Assembly (NCBI RefSeq): GCF_015330125.1
Contig: NZ_JADDXR010000002.1
Coordinates: 806,001-870,000 of the forward strand
Reading direction: 5' to 3'
Origin: Zobellia nedashkovskayae
GTDB lineage: Bacteria; Bacteroidota; Bacteroidia; Flavobacteriales; Flavobacteriaceae
DNA length: 64,000 nucleotides
The notes under the pieces are model-generated. The model made no database searches and was not told where the DNA came from. It worked only from the letters and a program-made list of their open reading frames with translations. Made by a program: the position numbers and the translations under genes. Positions 51,977 to 61,162 of this stretch are shown one piece after another. Numbering within the stretch: the first letter of the stretch is position 1; every line of letters starts with the position of its first letter.

Positions 51977-52726
51977 ATGCTTAAAAAAATCAAAATCAGT
52001 TATACCGTACTCCTTTTACTCACCTGTTTACTGGTATCATGCTCTAGCGCAAAACTTAGCTCACCAAAGGAAAACCTAGCAGCCCAATCCGTTCAACTAG
52101 AAGGTGAATGGTGGAACAAACGGCACGAGACTATTATAAGTCGACTTAAATCTAACCCCGAAGTAATTTTAGTGGGTAACTCCATTTTTCACACTTTGGA
52201 AGAGGAAGACCGAAAAGAGGTTTGGACCAAATACCTAGACAAATACCAGACCGTAGATATGGGCATTAGCGGTGACCGTACCGAGAATGTCATATGGCGT
52301 ATTGAAAATGGCACCTTAGAAGGTATTAATCCTAAAGTGGCCATTGTCTTAATTGGCACAAACAATACGGACGGAAACCATTATTTAAACATAAGTACCC
52401 CAGAAGAACTGGCGGCTGGTATTTTCAAAATATGTAGTCTACTGACCCAAAAACTACCGAATACCGAAATTCTACTCATGGGTATTCTTCCTTATGGTTA
52501 TAAACCCAATCACAGAGATAACCTAAACAAAGCAACGAACGAACTGATTTCTTCCTTCCCAGAAAAAAATTCGAAAATCCACTATATTAATATCAGCTCT
52601 GAATATCTTGATGAGAATGGAAAGGTCAACAAGGAACTTATGCCTGATTATCTACACCCCAATGCAGAGGGGCACTTACTAATGTTCAAAGCACTTGATA
52701 CCGATATTCAAAAATTGATGAAATAA
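51977..52726 (+). CDS. SGNH/GDSL hydrolase, lipoprotein
   Basis: A 249-residue exported esterase-like protein with lipobox LLVSC (C at 22). The four SGNH blocks are present: EVILVGNSIFHTL (Ser nucleophile in G-N-S), MGISGDRTENVIWRI (Gly), IGTNNTDGNHY (Asn) and PDYLHPNAEGHLL (Asp-x-x-His). It is similar to PAF-acetylhydrolase-like members found in Bacteroidota carbohydrate loci, where they remove acetyl or other esters from polysaccharides. It stands between two sulfatase relics. Confidence 0.88.
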   Translation: MLKKIKISYTVLLLLTCLLVSCSSAKLSSPKENLAAQSVQLEGEWWNKRHETIISRLKSNPEVILVGNSIFHTLEEEDRKEVWTKYLDKYQTVDMGISGDRTENVIWRIENGTLEGINPKVAIVLIGTNNTDGNHYLNISTPEELAAGIFKICSLLTQKLPNTEILLMGILPYGYKPNHRDNLNKATNELISSFPEKNSKIHYINISSEYLDENGKVNKELMPDYLHPNAEGHLLMFKALDTDIQKLMK

Positions 52727-52741
52727 TAGCACCTATTATAA

Positions 52742-52897
52742 TTGCAATTTAGTCACCTTCTCCTTGCCTTAGTAATTCTCGATCTTTCATCAATTCAGGC
52801 ACAACAAAACACGCAGCAGGAAAATAAAAAAAGAAAGCCTGCGAAATGGCAGTTAAAAGAGAACTCCCCACAGAATGGAACATCCTTATTTAGGTGA
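52742..52897 (+). pseudogene. N-terminal fragment of an exported protein
   Basis: A frame beginning at a TTG encodes 51 residues. It has a good signal-peptide-like start (LQFSHLLLALVILDLSSIQAQ), then a basic stretch NKKRKPAKWQLKENSPQ before a stop. There is no ATG. The leader and abrupt end suggest the start of a lost secreted enzyme in this decayed region. The family cannot be named. Confidence 0.4.
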
Positions 52898-53031
52898 ACG
52901 TTTCACGAACCGTTTTTACTCATTCTTGAATGGGCTCCTAATTTACAGAGAGAGACATTGCATAAACAGACACATACATGAATTAACTGAATTTAGGTTT
53001 TATTTGATATCAGATTTAATATACAACCTTT

Positions 53032-53451
53032 ATGATTCAGTCGGTTAAAAAGCTTGGTCTCCCCTTTTTATGCATCTGCTCCTTTATGCTTTCCTCCTAT
53101 GCACATAGTTCTATAAAAGAAAAAGCACAGACAGTTATTACCCATCCGAATATCCCATGGATTGCAACTGAAGATTGGAGTCCAGATTTATCCTGCTATG
53201 GCACAAAGGGAATCTATACACCTTACGTGGGCCAACTAACCGAAATGAGTGTCCTATATCTTAAAGAAAAACTTATTCCTGAACAAGCCGCATTTTTTGC
53301 TCCCATAAAACTCGAAATTGGGCTATATGACCTACAAAATGACACATATGAGGTATTCAATGTAGCCGATAATCCCGAATATGCTTCTGTAAAAAAAGTG
53401 TTTCTGGCCGAACTCCACAACTGGCGTTCCAATACCATCAAAAAAAAATAA
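53032..53451 (+). pseudogene. Sulfatase with large internal deletion
   Basis: A 139-residue frame. After a signal peptide, HPNIPWIATEDWSPDLSCYG and KGIYTPYVGQL match a sulfatase N-terminus. From about residue 75 the frame jumps to AFFAPIKLEIGLYDLQNDTYEVFNVADNPEY, which is the family C-terminus (ELYDLxNDPxExxNLA). The middle, some 300 residues with the CxPxR catalytic site, is gone, and the fusion is still in frame. No activity is expected. A new short secreted protein is conceivable. Confidence 0.78.
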
Positions 53452-53579
53452 TATCTGTAGAATTCATAAGCGGTAAAAACAGTATGAAGTGGAAACAAAC
53501 TGGCAAAGGACTTACCATCTTCTTTAACGGCACAAAACTTTGCAAGGCCGCTTATGTCTTACACATCCAATTCGAATAA
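53451..53579 (+). pseudogene. Probable C-terminal relic of an alpha-L-fucosidase (GH29)
   Basis: Bases 53451-53579 in one frame read 42 residues ending MKWKQTGKGLTIFFNGTKL and CKAAYVLHIQFE, then a stop. The pattern W-K-Q-T-x-x-G-L-x-I ... C-x-x-A-Y-V-L-x-I is typical of the C-terminal beta domain of GH29 fucosidases. No start codon or upstream catalytic domain exists. It points to an earlier fucose-containing sulfated glycan system at this site. Moderate confidence in the family. Confidence 0.5.
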
Positions 53580-53613
53580 AAAAACAATCAAACCTATTTT
53601 CAAAATATAAAAA

Positions 53614-55326
53614 ATGAGCAAATTTTATTTTAATGATGAGCAAAGTTCCTATGATGCCATTGTCGTAGGTACAGGGGTCAGCGGAGGCTGGGCTGCCAAA
53701 GAATTGTGTGAAAACGGATTAAAAACCCTAATGCTCGAAAGGGGACGAATGGTGGAGCACATTAAAGATTACACTACCGCCCATATGGATGATTGGGACT
53801 TTAAGCATGGTATGGAGCTTTCTATTGAAGAAAAAGCCAAAAGACCTAAACAAAGTAGAACGAATAAGGGAAAAAGCGCAGATTCCTATAAGTGGTTCGT
53901 GAACGATATAGAACACCCCTATAATGAAACCAAACCCTTTAACTGGATGCGTGGTTACCATGTTGGCGGACGTTCAATAACTTGGGGGCGCCATAGTTAC
54001 CGTTGGAGTGAAATTGATTTTGAAGCAAATAATATTGATGGCCATGGTGTTGATTGGCCTGTTCGCTACAAGGATATTGCTCCTTGGTATGATAAGGTAG
54101 AGACCTATATTGGGGTTTCAGGTGAAAAAATGGGACTGAGCCAATTACCAGATGGACAGTTTTTACCCATGATGGATTTGAATTGTGTAGAACAACATTT
54201 TAGAGACCAGGTTTACGAAAATTTAGATGGAAGAGTAGTTACTTCTGGCAGGATAGCCCACATAACAGGCGACAAAGAATTTGAAGGACGTACCAAATGT
54301 CAGTTTAGGAATCGTTGTTCAAGAGGTTGCCCGTTTGGAGGTTACTTCAGTAGTAACTCATCTACGCTACCTGCCGCAGAACGCACAGGAAATCTTACCC
54401 TGAGACCCGATTCTATTGTAACTGAGGTTATTTATGACCCTACTACCAAAAAAGCAACAGGCGTAAAGGTTATTGACCATTTAACGAAAGAAGAATTTGT
54501 ATTTAAAGCAAAGGTGATTTTCTTATGTGCATCCGCCATTGCATCGGCTTCCATTCTTATGCAATCAAAATCTGACCGTTTTCCTAACGGAATGGGTAAT
54601 GATTCTGACCAACTGGGGAGAAACATAATGGACCACCATTTAGGCGCTGGGGCCAATGGCAAGTTTGATGGTTTTGATGATAAATATTATAAAGGTCGAA
54701 GACCTGGTGGCGTTTATATTCCCCGTTTTAAGAATATTGACATCAAATCAAAAAGTAAAGACTATTTACGAGGCTTTGGATACCAAGGAGGTGCAAGCCG
54801 TAAAAATTGGAAAGATTCTGTTGCAGAACTTGCCATGGGAGCCGAGCTTAAAGAAGCTATTCTAAAACCTGGTGGCTGGACCATGGGTGTTGGTGGTTTT
54901 GGTGAAATTCTACCGTATCAAGATAATCGTATGACATTAGACTATGACAATTTAGATGGTTGGGGATTACCAACAGTAACTTTTGATGCCGAAATACGTG
55001 ACAATGAATTTAAAATGCGTGAAGACATCGTGGTTCAAGCAGCAGAAATGTTGAAAAAAGCAGGAGCAAGAGATATCAAAACCAACAACAGCTCTTATAA
55101 TATTGGGCATGGTATTCACGAAATGGGAACTGCCCGTATGGGTAGAGACCCAAAAACTTCGGTCTTGAACGGTCATAATCAAGTTCATGAAGTACCTAAT
55201 GTTTATGTCACCGACGGTGCCTTTATGGCTTCATCAAGTTGTGTAAACCCATCATTGACCTACATGGCCTTTTCAGCAAGAGCCGCCAATCACGCAGTAG
55301 AAGAACTTAAAAAAGGAAATATATAA
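53614..55326 (+). CDS. GMC-family FAD-dependent oxidoreductase
   Basis: A 570-residue flavoenzyme of the glucose-methanol-choline family. DAIVVGTGVSGGWAAKELCENG (about 12-33) is the FAD Rossmann motif. VGGRSITWGRHSYRW is the GMC signature. Catalytic His and Asn are in GIHEMGTARMG and NPSLTYMAFSARAA. CQFRNRCSRGCPFGG supplies cysteines seen in the gluconate-dehydrogenase-like subgroup. It is paired with a subunit-3 protein 2 bases downstream and probably oxidises a sugar or glycoside, perhaps at C3, passing electrons to the respiratory chain. It precedes the SusCD pair. Confidence 0.9.
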   Translation: MSKFYFNDEQSSYDAIVVGTGVSGGWAAKELCENGLKTLMLERGRMVEHIKDYTTAHMDDWDFKHGMELSIEEKAKRPKQSRTNKGKSADSYKWFVNDIEHPYNETKPFNWMRGYHVGGRSITWGRHSYRWSEIDFEANNIDGHGVDWPVRYKDIAPWYDKVETYIGVSGEKMGLSQLPDGQFLPMMDLNCVEQHFRDQVYENLDGRVVTSGRIAHITGDKEFEGRTKCQFRNRCSRGCPFGGYFSSNSSTLPAAERTGNLTLRPDSIVTEVIYDPTTKKATGVKVIDHLTKEEFVFKAKVIFLCASAIASASILMQSKSDRFPNGMGNDSDQLGRNIMDHHLGAGANGKFDGFDDKYYKGRRPGGVYIPRFKNIDIKSKSKDYLRGFGYQGGASRKNWKDSVAELAMGAELKEAILKPGGWTMGVGGFGEILPYQDNRMTLDYDNLDGWGLPTVTFDAEIRDNEFKMREDIVVQAAEMLKKAGARDIKTNNSSYNIGHGIHEMGTARMGRDPKTSVLNGHNQVHEVPNVYVTDGAFMASSSCVNPSLTYMAFSARAANHAVEELKKGNI

Positions 55327-55328
55327 TC

Positions 55329-55892
55329 ATGGATAGAAGAAAAGCATTGATGCAAATAGGAATGTCAATGGGTTACGTAGTAGCCGTACCGACATTCATG
55401 AGTGTTTTACAAAGTTGTAACAATAGTAAAACCACCACATGGATACCCCAATTTTTAACTCCGGACGAAGGTGTTATACTAATCGGCACTGTAGATAGTA
55501 TACTTCCAAAAACAGATACACTCTCGGCTTCGGAAGTTAACGTTCATGTTTTTCTGGACAGTTTTGCGAACGAGGTGATGCCACCCAATCAGCAAGATCA
55601 ATTCAAGGCTACCCTGAACCAGTTGGCTGTAAACGCTCTAGAAAGTTCAAAAAAAGAAAATATTAGCGACCTGACCGTAGAAGACATTGCTCCTGAAATG
55701 CTGAAGGCCTTAACCGACAAAAAGGCTAAAGGGGTTCCTTTTGCTAAAAAAATCCGCGACCTGACCATTTGGGGTTATAAATGCACAGAATATGTTGGTG
55801 AGCAAGTGCTTGCTTACGATTCCATTCCTGGGCAATACATCGCCTGTGGTGATTTAGATGAATTATCAGGGGGGAAAGCTTGGTCTATCTAA
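55329..55892 (+). CDS. Gluconate 2-dehydrogenase subunit 3-like protein
   Basis: A 187-residue protein of the gluconate 2-dehydrogenase subunit 3 family. The leader starts MDRRKALMQIG (twin arginine) and continues to a cysteine in VLQSCNN that could be lipidated. FLTPDEGVILIGTVDSILPKTDTLSASEVNVHVFLD is the family core. This small subunit commonly carries its GMC partner through the Tat pathway. Only 2 bases separate the two genes. Confidence 0.87.
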   Translation: MDRRKALMQIGMSMGYVVAVPTFMSVLQSCNNSKTTTWIPQFLTPDEGVILIGTVDSILPKTDTLSASEVNVHVFLDSFANEVMPPNQQDQFKATLNQLAVNALESSKKENISDLTVEDIAPEMLKALTDKKAKGVPFAKKIRDLTIWGYKCTEYVGEQVLAYDSIPGQYIACGDLDELSGGKAWSI

Positions 55893-56244
55893 TTAGAGAG
55901 GCTAAAAGCATACTTTATTAAAATAAGACTTTTTTATTGCAATTGTAGTCTAAAACACACGGATGCTTAATAGCGACCTATAAAAACACATCCCAAAATT
56001 AGCGGTTGATGGACGCAGAGATACATTCCATTTACTCAGAACTACATGTAGTATTTGCAAGCATATATCTTTGCTTACTTCTCCATAATATTATTTTCAA
56101 AAAACTAGCTAAGCAAGTGAAAAATACAGGCACAAGAGATTTTCAACAAAATCATATGTTACCTATTTGAAACCATTTGTTGTACACCTTAAACAGCTCT
56201 AAAACTATATTCGCTTTATTAACTCAAAACTCTCAAATGAACTT
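55893..56244. other. 352-base intergenic region before susC
   Basis: No convincing gene or relic is seen in any frame. It is AT-rich and presumably carries the susC promoter. The last 90 bases contain TTTG and TATATTCG elements, but their spacing does not fit the consensus well. No clear terminator follows the upstream gene. Confidence 0.4.
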
Positions 56245-59200
56245 ATGAAACACAAAAAACAATCAATCAAAAAACCCTTATTGCTACGGCTTGGACTTTC
56301 CTTTTTAGGACTCCTGCTTGCTACAGTGCAACTACATGCTCAAGATGACGTAGTTAATGGTACTGTTTCTGACGATACAGGAATGCCCCTACCCGGTGCT
56401 AACGTACTTGTAAAAGGCACCACAACTGGAACACAAACAGATTTTGACGGAAACTATTCCATCTCGGCTTCTAGCGATGCCACTTTGGTATTTAGTTACA
56501 TTGGCTTTTCTACTCAAGAAATTCCTGTGAACGGACAGTCAACAATTTCTGTTTCCCTTGCCGAAGATGCAAGTAAACTAGAAGAAGTGGTTGTAGTAGG
56601 ATATGGCCAACAAAAAAGAGTAAATCTGACCGGTTCAGTAACCGCCGTAGACGAAGAAGCTCTAGAAGATAGAAACGTTCAAAATGCCTTTCAAGCGCTT
56701 CAAGGTCAAGCAGCTGGTCTTCAAATCTCACAGAACAGCGGTGCTCCGGGCAATGAAGGATTGAACATCAAGATACGCGGTCTTAACTCTTTTGGCAGTA
56801 ACAACTCTCCTTTAGTATTAATAGATGGTGTAGAAGGTAACCTTCAGGATTTAGATCCATCTGTTATTAGTTCTATATCCGTTCTAAAAGATGCTTCCTC
56901 TGCAGCCATTTATGGTTCTAGAGCAGCAAATGGAGTAATACTAGTTACTACTAAAACTGGTGGCAATAACAGTTTTCAAATTCAATATAACGGTAGCGTA
57001 TCAACAGAAACCTTTACTAAGGTTCCACAGATGATATCTAATTCTGCAGATTATATGACCTTAATGAACCAAGCGTTGATAAATACGCCAGGTGCTTCTG
57101 CAAATCCATATCCGCAAAATTTGATTGATGCTTATAGAAATAATCAAGGCAATCCTGCATTTCCTAATACCAATTGGTTTGACGAAGCTTCTAGAACACC
57201 AATTGTACAACGCCATGTTGTAACAGCTAGTGGCGCTATTGATGCTACCAGCTATAACATTTCTATGGGAAACTGGGATCAACCTGGAATCATTCGTTCT
57301 TCAGGATTTAAGAAGAATAACTTCTTTATGAGCGTTAAATCGGATATAGGAGAAAAACTTACCGTAGGTGGTACCGTATCTGGTGTTGCCTCTAAAACTA
57401 GTGGTCCTCAACAAGCTGGTACAGAATCTGGTTTATTCAATTTATTTAGAGTTAGACCAACTTGGGGTGTATATACGTTAGATGGTACAGGACACTATTC
57501 TGGGAAAGCTTTTTCTGGAACAGACCCAGAGTTCCCAGGTTTTGATGAGGGGTTTACCAGAAACAACCCTATTGCAGAACTTGAAGTTCAAGACGGTGAA
57601 GTTTTAAATCAATATAACTTTAATGGCAACTTGTTTTTTGATGTTAAGCTTTCAGACGATTTAGTTTGGAGCACGAAGGGAGCTTATAAGTTTGATTATG
57701 ACTACTACAAAAATCAACGTATTCAATATGACGAGTATAACTATAGAACAGGCGAATACCTTAGAACTACTCGTGACCAATCTCAATTAACTATTGACAA
57801 TACATGGAGCAAGCAAACTACGTTGTTCTCAACACTTACGTATTCAAAATTAATTGGCGATCATGACTTTAAAGTTTTAGGTGGGTATAGTCAAGAAGGT
57901 TTTGACCGTAACTTCACAAGGTCGCAGAGAACAGGTATTCCAAACAGACAAATCACTGATTTAGAAGGTGTGAATTCTGAAAACCAATTTACAACAGGTT
58001 TTTCTGAAAGCTGGGCTATTCAGAGTTTCTTTGGTAGAGCCAATTATAACTATAAAGAGAAATATCTTATTGAGGCTAACGTAAGAGGCGATATTAGCTC
58101 TCGTTTTGCCAAAGGTAACAGACTGGGTGTTTTCCCTTCGGTATCTGCTGGGTGGAGATTGGATAAAGAAAATTTCTTTCAAGATATTGAAGCGGTAAGT
58201 GAATTAAAACTTAGAGGTTCTTGGGGTCAATTAGGTAACCAAAACATTGGTATAGACGTACAGGATGATGAATTAAACTCAGGTATATATCCTTACCAAT
58301 CTACTTTATCTTTTGATCAGTTCGGATATCCTTTTGGAAGCAGCGTTCTTGCCGGAGTTGGTCTAAGAAGTTTGGTTGACTCAGATATTACCTGGGAAAC
58401 TACAACCGTTACTGACTTTGGAGTAGATTTTAATCTTTTCAACAGAAAACTATATGGTTCTGCTGATTACTACGTAAAAGAAACTGTAGATATTTTAAGA
58501 CAATTACAAGTTGATGAAAGTAGTGGATTAGATGCTCCCGTAGTTAACCAAGGTGCCATGACCAATAAAGGTTGGGACATTGTAATAGGCCATGACAATA
58601 GTATAAACGAAGACTTACGTTACAGTGTAAACGGAAACGTATCTTGGTTTAAAAACAGCTTAAAAACTTTTGGAGACCAAGAGATACAGGACAGAAACAT
58701 TAACCAAGAAGGTTTTGCCTTTGAAGATTGGTACATGTGGGAGTCTGATGGGTATTTCCAAGATGAAGCAGAAATAGCAAGTTCAGCTGTACAACCGCAA
58801 CCAGGTAAGGTAGGTTTCATTAAATTGAAAGATCAAAACGATGATGGCGTCATTGATGGAGATGACCGTATTCATATAGATGGTAGATATCCTGCTTTTG
58901 TATACGGACTTAATCTTTCGGTAAACTACAAAAATCTAGACTTTAGAATGTTCTGGGAAGGTGTAGAAGGAACTAAAAACTATATTGCCCGTGACCCGTT
59001 TAGACAAGATGGTGGTACGGACAAAGCATGGTTAACCGAAGCATGGACACCTGAAAACAGAAACTCTAGATTGCCTGCTGTATATTATGAAACTGCTGAA
59101 ACACGCAGATCTACAGTATACAACAACTCTTTCTGGTTATGGGATACATCTTACCTTAGATTAAGAAATGTTACTTTGGGGTATTCACTGCCTACAGATG

Positions 59201-59364
59201 TATTGGACAAAACACCGTTCAACAAGTTAAGGTTCTATTTTGCAGCAGAAAACTACCTTACTTTTCAAAAAGACTACCCTATTGATGTAGATCCGGAAGC
59301 TAATGGTGTAGATGCCTACCCGTTCAGAAAAACATTAACCCTAGGTGTAAACATGACATTTTAG
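56245..59364 (+). CDS. SusC-like TonB-dependent transporter
   Basis: A 1039-residue SusC-family outer membrane transporter. It has a signal peptide (to about 34, LHAQ), a carboxypeptidase-regulatory-like domain (VNGTVSDDTGMPLPGANVLVKG, about 37-110), a TonB-box region ending EEVVVVGYGQQKR, then a plug (IKIRGLNSFGSNNSPLVLIDG, SAAIYGSRAANGVILVTTK) and a barrel ending FRKTLTLGVNMTF. It imports oligosaccharides with the SusD-like lipoprotein encoded 21 bases downstream. Target glycan is unknown. The nearby sulfatase and GMC oxidoreductase suggest an algal or modified glycan. Confidence 0.95.
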   Translation: MKHKKQSIKKPLLLRLGLSFLGLLLATVQLHAQDDVVNGTVSDDTGMPLPGANVLVKGTTTGTQTDFDGNYSISASSDATLVFSYIGFSTQEIPVNGQSTISVSLAEDASKLEEVVVVGYGQQKRVNLTGSVTAVDEEALEDRNVQNAFQALQGQAAGLQISQNSGAPGNEGLNIKIRGLNSFGSNNSPLVLIDGVEGNLQDLDPSVISSISVLKDASSAAIYGSRAANGVILVTTKTGGNNSFQIQYNGSVSTETFTKVPQMISNSADYMTLMNQALINTPGASANPYPQNLIDAYRNNQGNPAFPNTNWFDEASRTPIVQRHVVTASGAIDATSYNISMGNWDQPGIIRSSGFKKNNFFMSVKSDIGEKLTVGGTVSGVASKTSGPQQAGTESGLFNLFRVRPTWGVYTLDGTGHYSGKAFSGTDPEFPGFDEGFTRNNPIAELEVQDGEVLNQYNFNGNLFFDVKLSDDLVWSTKGAYKFDYDYYKNQRIQYDEYNYRTGEYLRTTRDQSQLTIDNTWSKQTTLFSTLTYSKLIGDHDFKVLGGYSQEGFDRNFTRSQRTGIPNRQITDLEGVNSENQFTTGFSESWAIQSFFGRANYNYKEKYLIEANVRGDISSRFAKGNRLGVFPSVSAGWRLDKENFFQDIEAVSELKLRGSWGQLGNQNIGIDVQDDELNSGIYPYQSTLSFDQFGYPFGSSVLAGVGLRSLVDSDITWETTTVTDFGVDFNLFNRKLYGSADYYVKETVDILRQLQVDESSGLDAPVVNQGAMTNKGWDIVIGHDNSINEDLRYSVNGNVSWFKNSLKTFGDQEIQDRNINQEGFAFEDWYMWESDGYFQDEAEIASSAVQPQPGKVGFIKLKDQNDDGVIDGDDRIHIDGRYPAFVYGLNLSVNYKNLDFRMFWEGVEGTKNYIARDPFRQDGGTDKAWLTEAWTPENRNSRLPAVYYETAETRRSTVYNNSFWLWDTSYLRLRNVTLGYSLPTDVLDKTPFNKLRFYFAAENYLTFQKDYPIDVDPEANGVDAYPFRKTLTLGVNMTF

Positions 59365-59385
59365 TCAATCAAAAAATAATATATA

Positions 59386-60924
59386 ATGAAAAAGACAATC
59401 ATATTATTCGCACTATCCTTTCTGGGGATTACGATAAGTTCGTGCGAGGACGACTTTTTAGACAAGCAGCCTTCTTCTCAATTACCTTCTGACACTTTTT
59501 GGAAGACTGAGCAGGATGCACAACTGGCATTGACCGGAGTATATAGTAACTTACAACAAAATATGTTGGCTATTCGTGCCGATGGTGGATGGCCTCCAAC
59601 CATCAAACCAAACTGGGATGCTCTTACAGATGACTGTTACCAAACATTCAACTATGGCTTTAGAGAGCTTATTGATGGTACAGCTTCAGCTACCTCTGGC
59701 GGAAACAATGGTGCAATTGCTCAACTTTACAATGTATGTTATAAAGGAATTCAAACATGTAATTTCTTTTTAGCCAACATAGATCAAGTTGAGAACATTG
59801 AAGCAGACAAACTAAACGACTGGAAAGCTCAGGCAAGTACTTTACGTGCTTTTTTCTACTACAATTTGGTTACTACTTATGGAGAGGTTCCTCTTAGAAT
59901 AGAACCAACTACTTTGGAGAATCAGGATTTACCTAAAAACTCTGAAGCAGAAATTTTTGCCCAAATTGAAACAGACCTCATATTTGCAACAGCAAATTTA
60001 TCAGAAGCTCCATACAATGACGGTTATGTAGTAAAAGGTTCTGCAAGTGCCTTATTGGCAAGAACATACTTGTACCAAGGTAAATATGCCGAAGCGGCTT
60101 TAGCGGCAAAAGCAGTAATGGATGGTGGTAGTTTTTCCCTCTCCACTAATTATGAAGACCTTTTTATTGACGCTGGACAGGCTGATAATCCAGAAATTAT
60201 ATTTTCTACCAAATACTCGAGCGCTCCTGGAGAATTCCAAGACAGAGGTAGTGAAATCATGATTGGCTTTTGGGGAACCCTTAAACCCACTGAAGATTTT
60301 GTAAATTCTTTTGAAGCTACTGATGGTTTGCCAATAGATGAGTCTCCACTGTATGACGCAAGTACCCCTTTAGAAAATCGTGACCCTAGACTAAGTAAAA
60401 TAGTACTGGAAGGCGAATGGAACCCTGAAATTGAGCAAAAAACATTATCTGGTTTTGGATTGTTAAAATGGATATCTCCTCAAACTAGAGCTTCATTCGT
60501 ACAAAATTTTACTGAAGGAACAGATTACATTCACATTCGTTACGCAGATGTTCTTTTAATGTATGCCGAAGGTAAAATAGAATCCGGTAGTATTGATACT
60601 TCCGTACTAGATGCTATTAACGAAGTAAGAGCAAGAGCTTACGGTGTAGCAGTAGGCGATACCGGCTCCTATCCTGCAATTACTACTACAGACCAAGGTG
60701 AACTTCGCGAAGTTGTTCGTAATGAGCGTAGATATGAATTCGGTTTTGAAGGTTTACGCTATTTTGACCTTAAACGTTGGGGCATAGCAGAAGAAGTACT
60801 TAATGGTTTTTACGATTCTCACGTAGATGCTAATAGGATATTTCTACCTAAGCATTACAAATGGCCATTGCCACAAAGTGCAATAGACAAGAATGAAGCA
60901 CTAGAGCAAAATCCAGATTATTAA
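59386..60924 (+). CDS. SusD/RagB-like surface glycan-binding lipoprotein
   Basis: A 512-residue SusD-family lipoprotein. It has lipobox ISSC (C at 20) with an acidic EDDFLD sequence just after it, which fits the Bacteroidota surface-export signal. LPSDTFWKTEQDAQLALTGVYSNL and the TPR-like helices (WKAQASTLRAFFYYNLVTTYGEVPL) follow. The C-terminus VRNERRYEFGFEGLRYFDLKRWG is the SusD signature. It forms the lid of the SusC transporter. A clear terminator follows 66 bases downstream. Confidence 0.94.
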   Translation: MKKTIILFALSFLGITISSCEDDFLDKQPSSQLPSDTFWKTEQDAQLALTGVYSNLQQNMLAIRADGGWPPTIKPNWDALTDDCYQTFNYGFRELIDGTASATSGGNNGAIAQLYNVCYKGIQTCNFFLANIDQVENIEADKLNDWKAQASTLRAFFYYNLVTTYGEVPLRIEPTTLENQDLPKNSEAEIFAQIETDLIFATANLSEAPYNDGYVVKGSASALLARTYLYQGKYAEAALAAKAVMDGGSFSLSTNYEDLFIDAGQADNPEIIFSTKYSSAPGEFQDRGSEIMIGFWGTLKPTEDFVNSFEATDGLPIDESPLYDASTPLENRDPRLSKIVLEGEWNPEIEQKTLSGFGLLKWISPQTRASFVQNFTEGTDYIHIRYADVLLMYAEGKIESGSIDTSVLDAINEVRARAYGVAVGDTGSYPAITTTDQGELREVVRNERRYEFGFEGLRYFDLKRWGIAEEVLNGFYDSHVDANRIFLPKHYKWPLPQSAIDKNEALEQNPDY

Positions 60925-60989
60925 TCGTTTTGAAAATATGAAAACATTTGCATATTTGTTTTTTTAAAATGTTGAGTTAGTTTTTTTTC

Positions 60990-61027
60990 AAAAAAGCCAG
61001 TTGACCTTGTTGTCTTCTGGCTTTTTT
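60990..61027 (+). terminator. Rho-independent terminator after susD
   Basis: AAAAAAGCCAG (60990-61000) pairs with CTGGCTTTTTT (61017-61027), an 11-bp stem with a T-run. It separates the SusCD unit from the following FG-GAP gene, which must have its own promoter. Confidence 0.86.
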
Positions 61028-61162
61028 AAATCTTTACCATAAATTAATAGTATTTTCAACCTTTATTTTTACTATCAGTATATGATGCCAAACCTATTAG
61101 AAACCTATCGTGAACAAAGATATTCCGTAAAACGATAAAACACGTTTACTTAAACCAAACAT

